A stretch of 64,000 bases of DNA from JACKNG01 sp040220855 (lineage in GTDB: Bacteria > Pseudomonadota > Gammaproteobacteria > Ga0077536). A program made the position numbers and the translations under genes. The stretch is from the NCBI GenBank assembly GCA_040220855.1, contig JAVJVZ010000067.1, forward strand, positions 47,179 to 111,178, given 5' to 3'. This document shows positions 1 to 8,223 of the stretch, in pieces (position 1 is the stretch's first letter; every line of letters begins with the position of its first letter). Under the pieces are notes generated by a model. It searched no databases and was not told the origin of the DNA. It worked only from the letters and a program-made list of their open reading frames with translations.

Positions 1-1
1 C

Positions 2-352
2 AACCGCGACGGTGGCAGCATCCGCATCAGTGCGGCGCGCGTGCGCGCGGGCCGCGCGCGGGTCACGATCTCCGACGAGGGGCCGGGCGTGCCCGACGCC
101 GCGCGCGAGTGGATCTTCGAGCCGTTCCATCGCCTCGCCAGCAGCAACCAGGTCGAGGGTGCGGGTATCGGGCTCGCCATCTGCCGCTCGTTACTCGCGG
201 CCATGGGCGGACGTATCGGCGTCGAAGCCGGTGACGGCGGTGGCGCGTGTTTCTGGTTCGAACTGCCGGTGGTGCGCTGCGCGGGCGCGGGCGGCGTGCG
301 GAGCGCGGCCGGCCCTGCGGGCGCCACCGGCGCGCCCGGCGGCGCCGCCTGA
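2..352 (+). CDS. Sensor histidine kinase, C-terminal fragment
   Basis: The gene enters from the left edge, so only the last 116 codons are visible and the start is outside the window. The visible part is the end of a GHKL ATPase domain: DEGPGV (G1 box), WIFEPFHR (F box) and GAGIGLAI (G2 box) occur in the usual order. These boxes bind ATP for autophosphorylation of a histidine that must lie upstream. The last 25 residues after the domain are a low-complexity Ala/Gly tail. The next gene is convergent, so any partner response regulator would be to the left. Signal input is unknown. The family assignment is secure; orthology is not. Confidence 0.88.
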   Translation, partial: NRDGGSIRISAARVRAGRARVTISDEGPGVPDAAREWIFEPFHRLASSNQVEGAGIGLAICRSLLAAMGGRIGVEAGDGGGACFWFELPVVRCAGAGGVRSAAGPAGATGAPGGAA

Positions 353-361
353 GACCGAAGC

Positions 362-1015
362 TCAGACGCCGCGTCGGCCGCTCGCGGCGCCGTCGGGATG
401 CAGGCTCTCGTGTGCGCTGGTGCGCGTCATCATGCGTGCGAACCAGGCGTTGACGTTGAGCAGGCCGTTGTCGACCGGCTGGCCGACGCCCTCGCCAAAG
501 TCGAGCGCACAGTAGAGGATGATGTCGGCTAGCGTGAAGCGCTCGCCGCAGATCCAGCTGCGTCGTCCCATCAGGCCGTCGAGCCAGGCGAGCTTCTCCT
601 GCACGATGGCGGCGAGGCCCGGCGCCGCTTCGGGCAGGCAGTGCATGCGGTCGCGGAAGATCTCGAGGCCCACCGAGTAGCGGAAGGCGTTGTAGAGATT
701 CTCGGTGATGTTGAGCTCGATGCGCCGCTGCCACATGCGATGCTCGGCTTTCTCCAGTGGCGTGGTGCCGATCAGGGCCGGTGCGGGGTGGAGGTCTTCG
801 AGGTATTCGCAGATGGCCACGGTCTCGGCGATGCAGGTGCCATCGTCGAGCACGAGGCTCGGCAACTGCCCGCCGGGATTGCGCTCGGTATACGGCGGGC
901 GTCGATTCTCGGCGGCGAGGATGTCGACCTCCTCGAAGGGAACGTCGAGGCCTTTCTCGAGCAGGAACATGCGCACGATGCGCGGGTTGGGACCGAGGGA
1001 GTTGAGCAGTTTCAT
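362..1015 (-). CDS. Glutathione S-transferase family protein
   Basis: A 217-residue cytosolic GST-type protein. Residues 1-80 form the thioredoxin-like domain, with the conserved cis-proline region (GGQLPSLVL) followed by the glutathione-binding acidic/hydroxyl pair in IAETVAICEYLE. The rest is the helical C-terminal domain, with the N-capping-type motif FTLADIILYCALDFG. Family members conjugate glutathione or reduce, isomerise or dehalogenate small molecules; the substrate cannot be read from sequence. The start ATG gives MKLLNSLGPNPR, as expected for this fold. It is convergent with the kinase fragment and lies downstream of the phosphotransferase gene on the same strand. Confidence 0.88.
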   Translation of the reverse strand: MKLLNSLGPNPRIVRMFLLEKGLDVPFEEVDILAAENRRPPYTERNPGGQLPSLVLDDGTCIAETVAICEYLEDLHPAPALIGTTPLEKAEHRMWQRRIELNITENLYNAFRYSVGLEIFRDRMHCLPEAAPGLAAIVQEKLAWLDGLMGRRSWICGERFTLADIILYCALDFGEGVGQPVDNGLLNVNAWFARMMTRTSAHESLHPDGAASGRRGV

Positions 1016-1085
1016 GCGGCGCTACCGGGCTGGGTGTGGCGCGATTCTACGCCACGCGCAGCGGTGTGCCGGGCGCTTCGACCGC

Positions 1086-2090
1086 TCAGGCCACCAGCCC
1101 CTGGGCGCGCTCGAACATCGGTAGCACACTGCGTGCGTTGTTCTCCCAGATCGGGTCGTGCCGCTGGCCCTTGCGATGCAGCTTGACGTTGAGACAGGCG
1201 ATGCAGGCGAGGCGGTAGTTGGCGAGCGCGTGGTACCAGGGGATGTCCGCGCCGTCGCTGCCGCGCGCGGCGGTGTAGAGCGCGGTGATGCGTGCCCCGG
1301 ACGGTGGGTGCAGCGGCATCCAGCCGGGCGTCCACACCGTGCTGTCGGCGATCATGAGCAGCCAGCCGAGATCGAGCAGCTGGGCGCCGATGCCGGAGAG
1401 TTCCCAGTCGATCACCCCGCGCAGACGCGCGCCGTCGTAGAGGCAGTTGCCGGGCTGGTAGTCGCCGTGGAAGAGGCCGACCGGGGCGCCGTCCGGCAGC
1501 GTGTCGAGCAGTGCGCGCTCGGTCGCCTCGGCGGCCGTGATCCAGGCAGGCTCCGGCGCCTGGGCGTAGATGCGCTCCCACCGCGTGATCTCGTCGGCGA
1601 GTGCGACCGGCGCCTCCCAGTCGGGCAGGCGCGCCTGCCAGTCGAAGGCGTGCAGCGCGGCAAGTGTTTCGACCGCCTGCGTCCAGTAGTGTTCGCAGGT
1701 CGGCTGGTCGCGCGGCACGCCGGGCGCCGGATCCCAGACGAAGAACGTGTGTCCCGGCAGGCGCTCCATGACGATGAACGGCAGTCCGAACCACGGGTTG
1801 GTTTCGTCGTCGCGCGCGAACGGCACGGCGGGTACCGGCAGGCCGTCGGCCTTCAGCGCACGCAGCAGCGGCGCCTGGCGGTAGACGTCGGTGTTGCCGC
1901 GACGACGCACGCCGCGCGGCGGCAGCTTGATCACGTATTTCCCCGTGGTGCCGCCTGCTTCGCGAACCGCGAACAGGAAGGTGAGTCCGGCGTGGCCGTC
2001 GGATTCCTGCAGGTCGGCGAGCCGCGCCCCGGCGCCGAACTCGTCGTGGACGAAGCGTTCCAGTCCCGTGCGGACCTCGTCGAGATGCAC
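1086..2090 (-). CDS. APH-family phosphotransferase
   Basis: A 334-residue protein of the aminoglycoside phosphotransferase/choline-kinase fold. It has a nucleotide-binding lysine at about residue 55 (KYVIKLPP), the catalytic loop HGDYQPGN at 208-215 and the metal-binding DWE at 228-230. The start codon is GTG, supported by AGGAGAT about nine bases upstream. Such proteins in proteobacteria often lie near acyl-CoA enzymes and phosphorylate hydroxylated small molecules, but resistance, choline and hydroxyacyl substrates cannot be separated here. It is divergent from soxC across 117 bp, so they may share a control region. I would not call it an antibiotic-resistance gene. Confidence 0.85.
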   Translation of the reverse strand: MHLDEVRTGLERFVHDEFGAGARLADLQESDGHAGLTFLFAVREAGGTTGKYVIKLPPRGVRRRGNTDVYRQAPLLRALKADGLPVPAVPFARDDETNPWFGLPFIVMERLPGHTFFVWDPAPGVPRDQPTCEHYWTQAVETLAALHAFDWQARLPDWEAPVALADEITRWERIYAQAPEPAWITAAEATERALLDTLPDGAPVGLFHGDYQPGNCLYDGARLRGVIDWELSGIGAQLLDLGWLLMIADSTVWTPGWMPLHPPSGARITALYTAARGSDGADIPWYHALANYRLACIACLNVKLHRKGQRHDPIWENNARSVLPMFERAQGLVA

Positions 2091-2207
2091 CGTGTCGATC
2101 TCCTGCCGTTGTTGCCGGGGACATTCTAGCCGCCTGTCCGTGGCCGGCTATCGCGGCAGCCTCGCCTCTGCTACGGTGAGGCGACGCCGGGGGAGGGCGC
2201 TTACCGT

Positions 2208-3422
2208 ATGAGCCGAATCGATCGCAGGCGCTTCCTGCGCCGCGCGCGCAACACCGCGGGTGGTGTCGTCGCCGGCCTGCTCGCTGGCAGTGGTCGGCCG
2301 GTACACGCCACCGACACCACGCGCATGCAGGGCGGACCGGCGCGGCCCTACGGCGAACGGTCGCGGTTCGAGAAGCTGGTGCGCTGGATCACGCCGGCCC
2401 GCTATCCGACCAGTACCGCATCGTGGACACCGTTGGCCGGGCTCGATGGCGTGGTGACGCCTTCGGCGTTGCACTACGAGCGCCATCATGGCGGCGTACC
2501 GGATATCGACCCGCATGCCCACCGCCTGCTCGTGCACGGGCTCGTGACGCGCCCGCTCGAGTTCACACTCGAGGCGTTGCGGCGTTTCCCGCAGGTGGTG
2601 CGCCTGTGTTTCCTCGAATGCTCCGGGAACGGTTACCGTGAATGGACCGGGCCGGGCGGCGCCGACGTGCAGCAGACCCACGGCCTGACCTCGTGCAGCG
2701 AGTGGACCGGCGTGCGCCTCGCCGACGTGCTCGCCGAATGCGGTGTCGGGCCCGCGGCGCGCTGGGTGCTCGCGGAAGGTGCCGATGGCGCGGCCATGAC
2801 GCGCTCGATTCCCCTCGCCAAGTGTCTCGACGATGTCATCCTGGCCTATGCACAGAACGGCGAGGCACTGCGCCCGGAGCAGGGCTACCCGCTGCGCCTG
2901 CTGGTCCCCGGCTACGAGGGCAGCATCAGCGTGAAGTGGCTGCGCCGACTCAAGCTCGGCGAGCAGCCCTGGTACACGCGCGAGGAGACCGCCAAGTACA
3001 CCGACCTCATGCCGGACGGCAGTGCCCGCGAGTTCAGCTTCGTGATGGAGGCGAAATCCGTGATCACGCAGCCCTCGCCGGGGGGCGAACCGCTCGCAGC
3101 GGGCTTCCACGAGATTCGCGGGCTGGCCTGGTCGGGGCGCGGGCGCGTGACGCGCGTCGAGGTGAGTTGCGACGACGGGGCGACCTGGCAGGACGCGACC
3201 CTGCACGGGCCGGTCCTGCCCGTGTGCCATACCCGTTTCACGCTGCCGTGGCGTTGGGACGGCGCCGCGACGGTGCTCGCGAGCCGCTGCCACGACGAGA
3301 CCGGCTACGTGCAGCCGACGCGCGAAGCGCTGCGCGCGGTGCGCGGCGATCATTCCTTCTATCACTACAACGGCATCCAGCGCTGGCGTGTCGATGCCGC
3401 GGGACGGCTGTTCAATGTCTGA
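2208..3422 (+). CDS. soxC: SoxC, molybdopterin sulfane/sulfite dehydrogenase subunit
   Basis: A 404-residue sulfite-oxidase-family molybdoprotein. A twin-arginine signal (RRRFLRRA, residues 6-13) predicts folded export by Tat. The Moco domain holds LECSGNG around Cys138, matching the conserved molybdenum-ligand cysteine of the family, followed by HGLTSCSEWTGVRL, typical of SoxC. The C-terminal Mo-co dimerisation domain follows (about 280-395). With SoxD, SoxC oxidises the sulfane sulfur left on SoxY, giving full oxidation of thiosulfate to sulfate without sulfur globules. It overlaps soxD by eight bases. A SorA-type sulfite dehydrogenase is the alternative, but the full sox operon 9 kb away favours SoxC. 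Confidence 0.9.
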   Translation: MSRIDRRRFLRRARNTAGGVVAGLLAGSGRPVHATDTTRMQGGPARPYGERSRFEKLVRWITPARYPTSTASWTPLAGLDGVVTPSALHYERHHGGVPDIDPHAHRLLVHGLVTRPLEFTLEALRRFPQVVRLCFLECSGNGYREWTGPGGADVQQTHGLTSCSEWTGVRLADVLAECGVGPAARWVLAEGADGAAMTRSIPLAKCLDDVILAYAQNGEALRPEQGYPLRLLVPGYEGSISVKWLRRLKLGEQPWYTREETAKYTDLMPDGSAREFSFVMEAKSVITQPSPGGEPLAAGFHEIRGLAWSGRGRVTRVEVSCDDGATWQDATLHGPVLPVCHTRFTLPWRWDGAATVLASRCHDETGYVQPTREALRAVRGDHSFYHYNGIQRWRVDAAGRLFNV

Positions 3423-4059
3423 GGCGATGGAGCGGAAGCGGCAGGTCGCGGCCGCACGGCGCGTGCGCGACGAGCGGCGTGGCGCGCCTGCGGGCCACGC
3501 GTGGTCCGTGCTGCGCGCCGCGATCGTCGTGGTGAACGCGCTGCTGGCCGTCGCGTTCGCCGCGGTGGCGGCGGCCGGCGAGACGGCTGCGGCACCGCGC
3601 TTCGGTCTCGGCAGTGCCGCCGATGACGCGCGCATGGCTGCGTGGGACATCGCCATCGACGCCGCTGGCGCGAGCCTGCCAGCGGGGCAGGGCAGCGCAC
3701 GCGACGGCGCCTCGATCTATGCCGCGAAGTGCGCTCACTGCCATGGCGCGAGCGGTCGCGAGGGACCCGATCCGCCGCTGGTCGGCGGTGCGGGCTCGCT
3801 GGATGGCGACGCGCCGATGCAGACCGTCGGCAGCTACTGGCCATACGCGACCACGATCTACGACTACGTCCACCGCGCCATGCCGTTCACCGCGCCGGGC
3901 TCGCTCGCACCCGACGAGGTCTACGCGCTGACCGCCTTCCTGCTCCACGCCAACGGCATCATCGCGGCCGATACCGTGCTCGACCGCGACAGCCTGCCGG
4001 CCGTGCGCATGCCCAATCGCGGCGGCTTCGTGCCCGATCCGCGGCCGGACGTGCCGTGA
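3415..4059 (+). CDS. soxD: SoxD-like c-type cytochrome
   Basis: A 214-residue monohaem cytochrome c. An N-terminal hydrophobic segment (about 31-54) acts as signal or anchor, and the single haem motif CAHCH is at 106-110, with a likely axial methionine in AMPFTAPG. The chosen ATG overlaps the soxC stop, consistent with translational coupling. It should accept electrons from the SoxC molybdenum centre and pass them to the respiratory chain. It is much shorter than the dihaem SoxD of Paracoccus and carries one haem only, as in many short SoxD proteins. It could also be described as a SorB-type partner. Confidence 0.85.
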   Translation: MSEAMERKRQVAAARRVRDERRGAPAGHAWSVLRAAIVVVNALLAVAFAAVAAAGETAAAPRFGLGSAADDARMAAWDIAIDAAGASLPAGQGSARDGASIYAAKCAHCHGASGREGPDPPLVGGAGSLDGDAPMQTVGSYWPYATTIYDYVHRAMPFTAPGSLAPDEVYALTAFLLHANGIIAADTVLDRDSLPAVRMPNRGGFVPDPRPDVP

Positions 4060-4113
4060 GCGCGCACCATGTGTCCTGACGCGCCCTGACCATTCCGACG
4101 GAGGAAGTACGCC

Positions 4114-5127
4114 ATGCCCCATGTCCATCTCGCCCGCGCCTGCGCTGCCGTCACGATCGCCGCTGCCAGTTTCGGCGCCGTGGCGCACGGTATCCACGGC
4201 GGCAGCGCACAGCTTGAGGCCTACAATAACGATCGCACCATCGCCGCGCAGGTCTACGGGGGGCTGCACGAGGACAGCGGCGAGGTGCGCATCAGCTTCC
4301 ACGGCAACATCGCCTTCGAGATCGAGTCACCGCGCGGCGTGAAAGTGTTCGTCGACCCCTGGCGCAACGATATCACCGGCATGTACCCACCGTGGTACGT
4401 GCGCGACATGCCCAAGGTACGCACCGACATCGCGCTGGTCACCCATGCGCATTTCGATCACGACGCGGTCGATCGTCTGCAGGCGGACATGGTGATGGAG
4501 CGCATGGCAGGGACGTTCCGCCTCGCCGACGTCAAGATCACCGGCATCGCCGAGAAGCACGTGTGCGAAACCCAGGGCACGGTGCCGTATCGCGATCTCG
4601 TCAAGCATTTCATCGACCAGGATCCGTGTCCGCCGAACGAGACGCTGCAATGGAACAATTCGCTGTACGTCATCGAGACCGGCGGCCTGCGCATCCTGCA
4701 CTGGGGTGACAACCGCCAGAACCCCCCGGAACGCGTATGGGAGATGATTGGCGACGTCGACGTGGCCATCCTGGCGGTCAGCGACGACGGTCATATCCTG
4801 AGCCCGAAGTGGGCCGATGTCGTGATGGAGAAGACGCGCGCCAAGGTCGTCATCCCCGGCCACTATTTCGTCGAGGGCGTGAATATTCCCGGTGCCTTCG
4901 GGCTCGAATCCGCCGCGCAGTGGGTTGCCACGCACCCGCATACCCTGCTCGACAGCGGCAGTATCACGTTGTCGCCGGCGTCGATTGCGGACTACGAGCA
5001 GCACGTGATGTATTTCGGCGACCACGTGGCCTTCGAACCAGGCGGCAAGCTGCCGGCAGGCGACGGAAAGTTGCCGGAGGTGCCGCCACCGGCGCGGGCC
5101 TGGGAGCGTTTTGCACCGCAGCGCTGA
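4114..5127 (+). CDS. Exported metallo-beta-lactamase-fold hydrolase
   Basis: A 337-residue protein with an N-terminal signal peptide (hydrophobic 7-24). The metal-binding motif HAHFDH (111-116) identifies the metallo-beta-lactamase superfamily; the later segments LHWGDN and VIPGHYF supply further metal ligands, as in UlaG-like hydrolases. It follows soxD by 54 bp behind a GGAGGAAG ribosome site and sits three bases before the MFS gene, so the three probably share a transcript. Substrate unknown. Because of its neighbours a sulfur ester or lactone-type substrate is tempting, but nothing in the protein itself shows this. Confidence 0.82.
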   Translation: MPHVHLARACAAVTIAAASFGAVAHGIHGGSAQLEAYNNDRTIAAQVYGGLHEDSGEVRISFHGNIAFEIESPRGVKVFVDPWRNDITGMYPPWYVRDMPKVRTDIALVTHAHFDHDAVDRLQADMVMERMAGTFRLADVKITGIAEKHVCETQGTVPYRDLVKHFIDQDPCPPNETLQWNNSLYVIETGGLRILHWGDNRQNPPERVWEMIGDVDVAILAVSDDGHILSPKWADVVMEKTRAKVVIPGHYFVEGVNIPGAFGLESAAQWVATHPHTLLDSGSITLSPASIADYEQHVMYFGDHVAFEPGGKLPAGDGKLPEVPPPARAWERFAPQR

Positions 5128-5130
5128 CGC

Positions 5131-6387
5131 ATGGTCACGACTGCTCCCGAAGCGACTGGCGCGGAGCGCAGCTACCTTGTCGGGCTGGTCGTCTTCATCT
5201 GCATCGTGACCCTCTTCGAGGGTTACGATCTGCTCATCATCAACCTCGCGCTGCCCTATCTCGGCACCGATTTCGGTGCCGACTCGAAGACGCTCGGCAA
5301 CGCGGTCGGGTTGATCAACATCGGCACCATCCTCGCCTTCATCCCGGTGCGGCTCGCCGACCGCTACGGCCGACGCCCCGTGTTCCTGTGCGCGGTGGCC
5401 GGCTACACGCTGTTCACGCTGCTCTCGGCATGCTCGGTCGGCCTCTACGATTTCGTTGCCTACCAGTTCATCGCGCGCATGTTCATGGTCACCGAGATCG
5501 GCGTCGGCGCCATCATTCTCACCGAGGAGATGCCGGCGCGCTGGCGCGGCGCCGCGGTCACGCTGATGTTCGCCCTGAGTCTTTCCGGAGGCATCCTCGG
5601 CTCGGCCATCTTTCCGTTACTGGTCGACCTGCCGCTCGGCTGGCGCACGCTCTACGTGGTCGGCGGCTGCACGCTGCCGGTGCTCGCGTGGTACTGGCCG
5701 CGGCTGCGCGAGACGCGGCGCTTCGGTGCGATGCCGCCGGCGGCGCCCGGCACCGGTGCGCTCGGCGAGTGGTGGCGGGCGCTGCGCGAGGTGCTCGCGC
5801 GGCCCTACCGCAAGCGCGTGCTGGCCGGCGCAACGGTGTGGTTCACGGTCAATGCGTGGAGTTCGAGCTGCCTGTTCTTCTTCGCCTACTACGTGACCAA
5901 CGAACGCGGGTGGGCGCCGGCTGCGGTCAGCCAGGCGCTGACCCTCGGCTACTCGCTCGCCATCGTCGGTTACGCAACCGCGGGGCCGATGCTGGACCTC
6001 GCGGGCCGACGTCTCACCGCCACGCTCTATTTCTCGCTCGGCGCGATCGCGGCGGTGGTCTGTTTCACCGCGCAGTCGGCCGTCGTCATTACCGTCGCCT
6101 ACTGCGTGGTGCTCGGCATGCACGCGGTGTGGCCGATCGCGGCGACCATCACCAGCGAGATCTTTCCGACCCAGATTCGCGGTACCGCCAACGCCGTGGT
6201 CAACAACCTGCTCGGGCGCACTGGCATGGCACTCGCTCCTGCCATCGTCGGCGCCCTGTCGGCGTCGCTCGGCGCGGTTGGCCCGGCGGTCGCGGTGGTT
6301 GCCCTGATTCCTTTCGTCTGTTTGCCTATCATCCTGGTAACGGTCGCCGAGACGCGCGGCCGTGAACTCGAGCAGATCGCCTCGTGA
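5131..6387 (+). CDS. MFS transporter
   Basis: A 418-residue inner-membrane protein with about twelve hydrophobic helices. Helix 1 carries FEGYDLLIINLALPYLG, typical of aromatic-acid/H+ symporter-like MFS members, and the loop after helix 2 has the MFS signature DRYGRRPVF. A long cytoplasmic loop separates the two halves near residue 200. It starts three bases after the upstream hydrolase with no clear ribosome site of its own, which suggests coupled translation. The next gene encodes a TauD-type dioxygenase, so an organic acid or sulfonate is a reasonable but unproven cargo. Confidence 0.87.
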   Translation: MVTTAPEATGAERSYLVGLVVFICIVTLFEGYDLLIINLALPYLGTDFGADSKTLGNAVGLINIGTILAFIPVRLADRYGRRPVFLCAVAGYTLFTLLSACSVGLYDFVAYQFIARMFMVTEIGVGAIILTEEMPARWRGAAVTLMFALSLSGGILGSAIFPLLVDLPLGWRTLYVVGGCTLPVLAWYWPRLRETRRFGAMPPAAPGTGALGEWWRALREVLARPYRKRVLAGATVWFTVNAWSSSCLFFFAYYVTNERGWAPAAVSQALTLGYSLAIVGYATAGPMLDLAGRRLTATLYFSLGAIAAVVCFTAQSAVVITVAYCVVLGMHAVWPIAATITSEIFPTQIRGTANAVVNNLLGRTGMALAPAIVGALSASLGAVGPAVAVVALIPFVCLPIILVTVAETRGRELEQIAS

Positions 6388-6406
6388 GGGGCGGGGAGGT
6401 CGCAAC

Positions 6407-7285
6407 ATGAACTACGAACGAATTCGCGTGAAACCACGCACGGCGGCGATTGGCGCCGACATCGACGGCGTCGACCTCGAGCATCTCGACGACATCACGT
6501 TCGCCGAGATCCGCCGTGCCCTGCACGAACACCTGGTGGTGTTCTTCCGCGGGCAGCAGCTCTCCCCGGCCGGTCACAAGGCGTTCGCGGCACGCTTCGG
6601 CGACATGGAGGTGCACGAGGTGTTCCGTCCCTACGACGGGCATCCCGAGATCTCGGTGCTCGAGCACGATGCCGAGCGCCCACCGATCAGCGACAGCTGG
6701 CACTCGGATGTGACCTACCGCCCACGGCCGGCGCTGGTCTCGATCCTTCACGCGCGGCACATCCCGCCGGTCGGCGGCGATACCTTGTGGCTGAGCGCGG
6801 TCGCTGCCTGCGAGGCGCTGTCGCCGCCGCTGCGCGAGTTTCTCGCCACGCTGCATGCCGAGCACGATTTCCTGCAGGCCTACGGCGGCTACTTCATGAA
6901 GCAGACCGACGGCCTCGAGCGCATCGAGCGCGCGCGGCGCGAGACGCCGCCAGTGACCCATCCGGTCGTCATCGAGCACCCGGTCACCGGCCGCCCGGTG
7001 CTCTACGTCAACCCGACTTTCACCGCACGCATCGTCGAACTCGCGCCGGCCGAGTCACGCGCGCTGCTCGAGATGCTTTTCGCGCACCTGCTCAAGCCCG
7101 AGTTCCAGGTGCGCCTGCAGTGGCAGGTGGACGACGTTGCAGTGTGGGACAATCGCGCGACCCAGCACTACGCGACCGGCGACTATTACCCGGCACTGCG
7201 GCGCATGCACCGCATCACCGTGGGTGGCGACCGGCCGCACGCGCTGACGACGGCGCCGGCGCCGCGGGCGCGCGCCGCGGGCTGA
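6407..7285 (+). CDS. TauD/TfdA-family Fe(II)/2-oxoglutarate dioxygenase
   Basis: A 292-residue enzyme with the family iron triad: H99 and D101 in WHSDVTY and the distal H254 in ATQHYATGDY, followed by arginines near 265-269 for 2-oxoglutarate. The start ATG is preceded by GGGGAGG at a seven-base spacing; an in-frame ATG further upstream lies inside the MFS gene and is less likely. Family members hydroxylate taurine, alkyl sulfates or aryloxyalkanoates, releasing sulfite or a phenol. The position behind soxCD and a transporter makes an organosulfur substrate plausible. Substrate specificity cannot be assigned from sequence alone. Confidence 0.88.
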   Translation: MNYERIRVKPRTAAIGADIDGVDLEHLDDITFAEIRRALHEHLVVFFRGQQLSPAGHKAFAARFGDMEVHEVFRPYDGHPEISVLEHDAERPPISDSWHSDVTYRPRPALVSILHARHIPPVGGDTLWLSAVAACEALSPPLREFLATLHAEHDFLQAYGGYFMKQTDGLERIERARRETPPVTHPVVIEHPVTGRPVLYVNPTFTARIVELAPAESRALLEMLFAHLLKPEFQVRLQWQVDDVAVWDNRATQHYATGDYYPALRRMHRITVGGDRPHALTTAPAPRARAAG

Positions 7286-7337
7286 CAGCGATCGTGGAGG
7301 CGTGTTGCCCGGCGAGCGCACATCCAGGGAGAGAACG

Positions 7338-8018
7338 ATGAAAAGAAGAGGCTTCCTCGTCGCGGCCACGCTGGCCGCCGTCATGCTCTGCGGCGATGTC
7401 GCGGCGGCCCCCGGGGTCGGCAAGGTCGTCATCGTCACCGGCAGTACGATGCGGCAGGCGGCCGACGGCACACGCACGACGCTGGCCCGGGGCGATCGCG
7501 TATTCGAGCAGGACCGCATCACGACCGCGGCCGATTCATCCATCTTTCTGCGCTTCGACGACGACACCCGCTTCACGCTCGGCCCGCGCACGGAATTCGT
7601 CGTCGACCAGGTCAGGGACGACGACGAAGGATTGTTCAGTGCCTCCATCCTGCGCGGTGCATTCCGCTTCGTCACCGGCCTCATCGCCAAGAAGCGTGCC
7701 GGCGCGATGCGCGTGCGGACCGGCGTGGTCGCGACCATTGGTATCCGTGGCACCACCGTCGGCGGCGAGGTCGAAGGGGAGTCGGCCACCATCGTGCTGC
7801 TCGAGAGCGAGGACCCGGGTACGCCCTCGGCAATCGAGGTCGGTAACGACTTCGGCAGCGTGGTCATCGACCAGCCCGGCTACGGTACCCGCGTGCCGGA
7901 CGCGCACAGCCCGCCGTCGCCGCCCGAGCGCATGACGCTGCGCGCGGTCGACAACCTCGTGCGCAATATCACCAACATCCAGCGCAGCGTCGCACCGCGC
8001 CCGATGATGCCGCGCTGA
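7338..8018 (+). CDS. Secreted FecR-domain protein
   Basis: A 226-residue protein starting at an ATG preceded by AGGGAGAGA. A signal peptide (1-24) precedes a FecR-type beta domain at about 40-150, recognisable by VTGSTMRQAADGTRTTLARGD-like spacing (written here only in part), FDDDTRFTLGPRTEF and IRGTTVGGE. Unlike the classical FecR anti-sigma factor it has no cytoplasmic anti-sigma segment and no ECF sigma gene beside it, so it is more likely a periplasmic or surface protein of the stand-alone FecR group. It precedes the outer-membrane barrel gene on the same strand by 205 bp. Role unknown. Confidence 0.8.
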   Translation: MKRRGFLVAATLAAVMLCGDVAAAPGVGKVVIVTGSTMRQAADGTRTTLARGDRVFEQDRITTAADSSIFLRFDDDTRFTLGPRTEFVVDQVRDDDEGLFSASILRGAFRFVTGLIAKKRAGAMRVRTGVVATIGIRGTTVGGEVEGESATIVLLESEDPGTPSAIEVGNDFGSVVIDQPGYGTRVPDAHSPPSPPERMTLRAVDNLVRNITNIQRSVAPRPMMPR

Positions 8019-8131
8019 CCCTGCGCGTGCGGTTCCTCCGGCCGCGGCCTCCGCCGCGAGCGGGGTTCGCGCGGCATTGCTCGCTGGCGCCCGCCCGCGC
8101 TGATGTGCGCCCGCGTGGCGTCGCAGCGGAC

Positions 8132-8207
8132 TTGCACCACAGTTGCACCAGAAACTGGCATTCGCTCGATCCTTTGCTTACACTCCACGTTAGCAACCGA
8201 CCCTAAC
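8132..8207 (+). promoter_or_regulatory. Promoter region of the outer-membrane barrel gene with tandem TTGCACCA
   Basis: Two identical octamers TTGCACCA at 8132-8139 and 8143-8150 are exactly 11 bp apart, one helical turn. A likely -10 element TACACT lies at 8179-8184 with a poor -35, which fits an activator bound around -50. In the leader, GTTAG (8189-8193) and CTAAC (8203-8207) form an inverted repeat with a nine-base loop. The transcription start and the regulator are inferred, not shown. Confidence 0.45.
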
Positions 8208-8223
8208 TTACGGAATTTACGTG

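Noticed and set aside
1086..2090. Antibiotic-resistance aminoglycoside kinase
   Set aside because: Only the general APH fold is visible; no resistance-specific features or mobile context.
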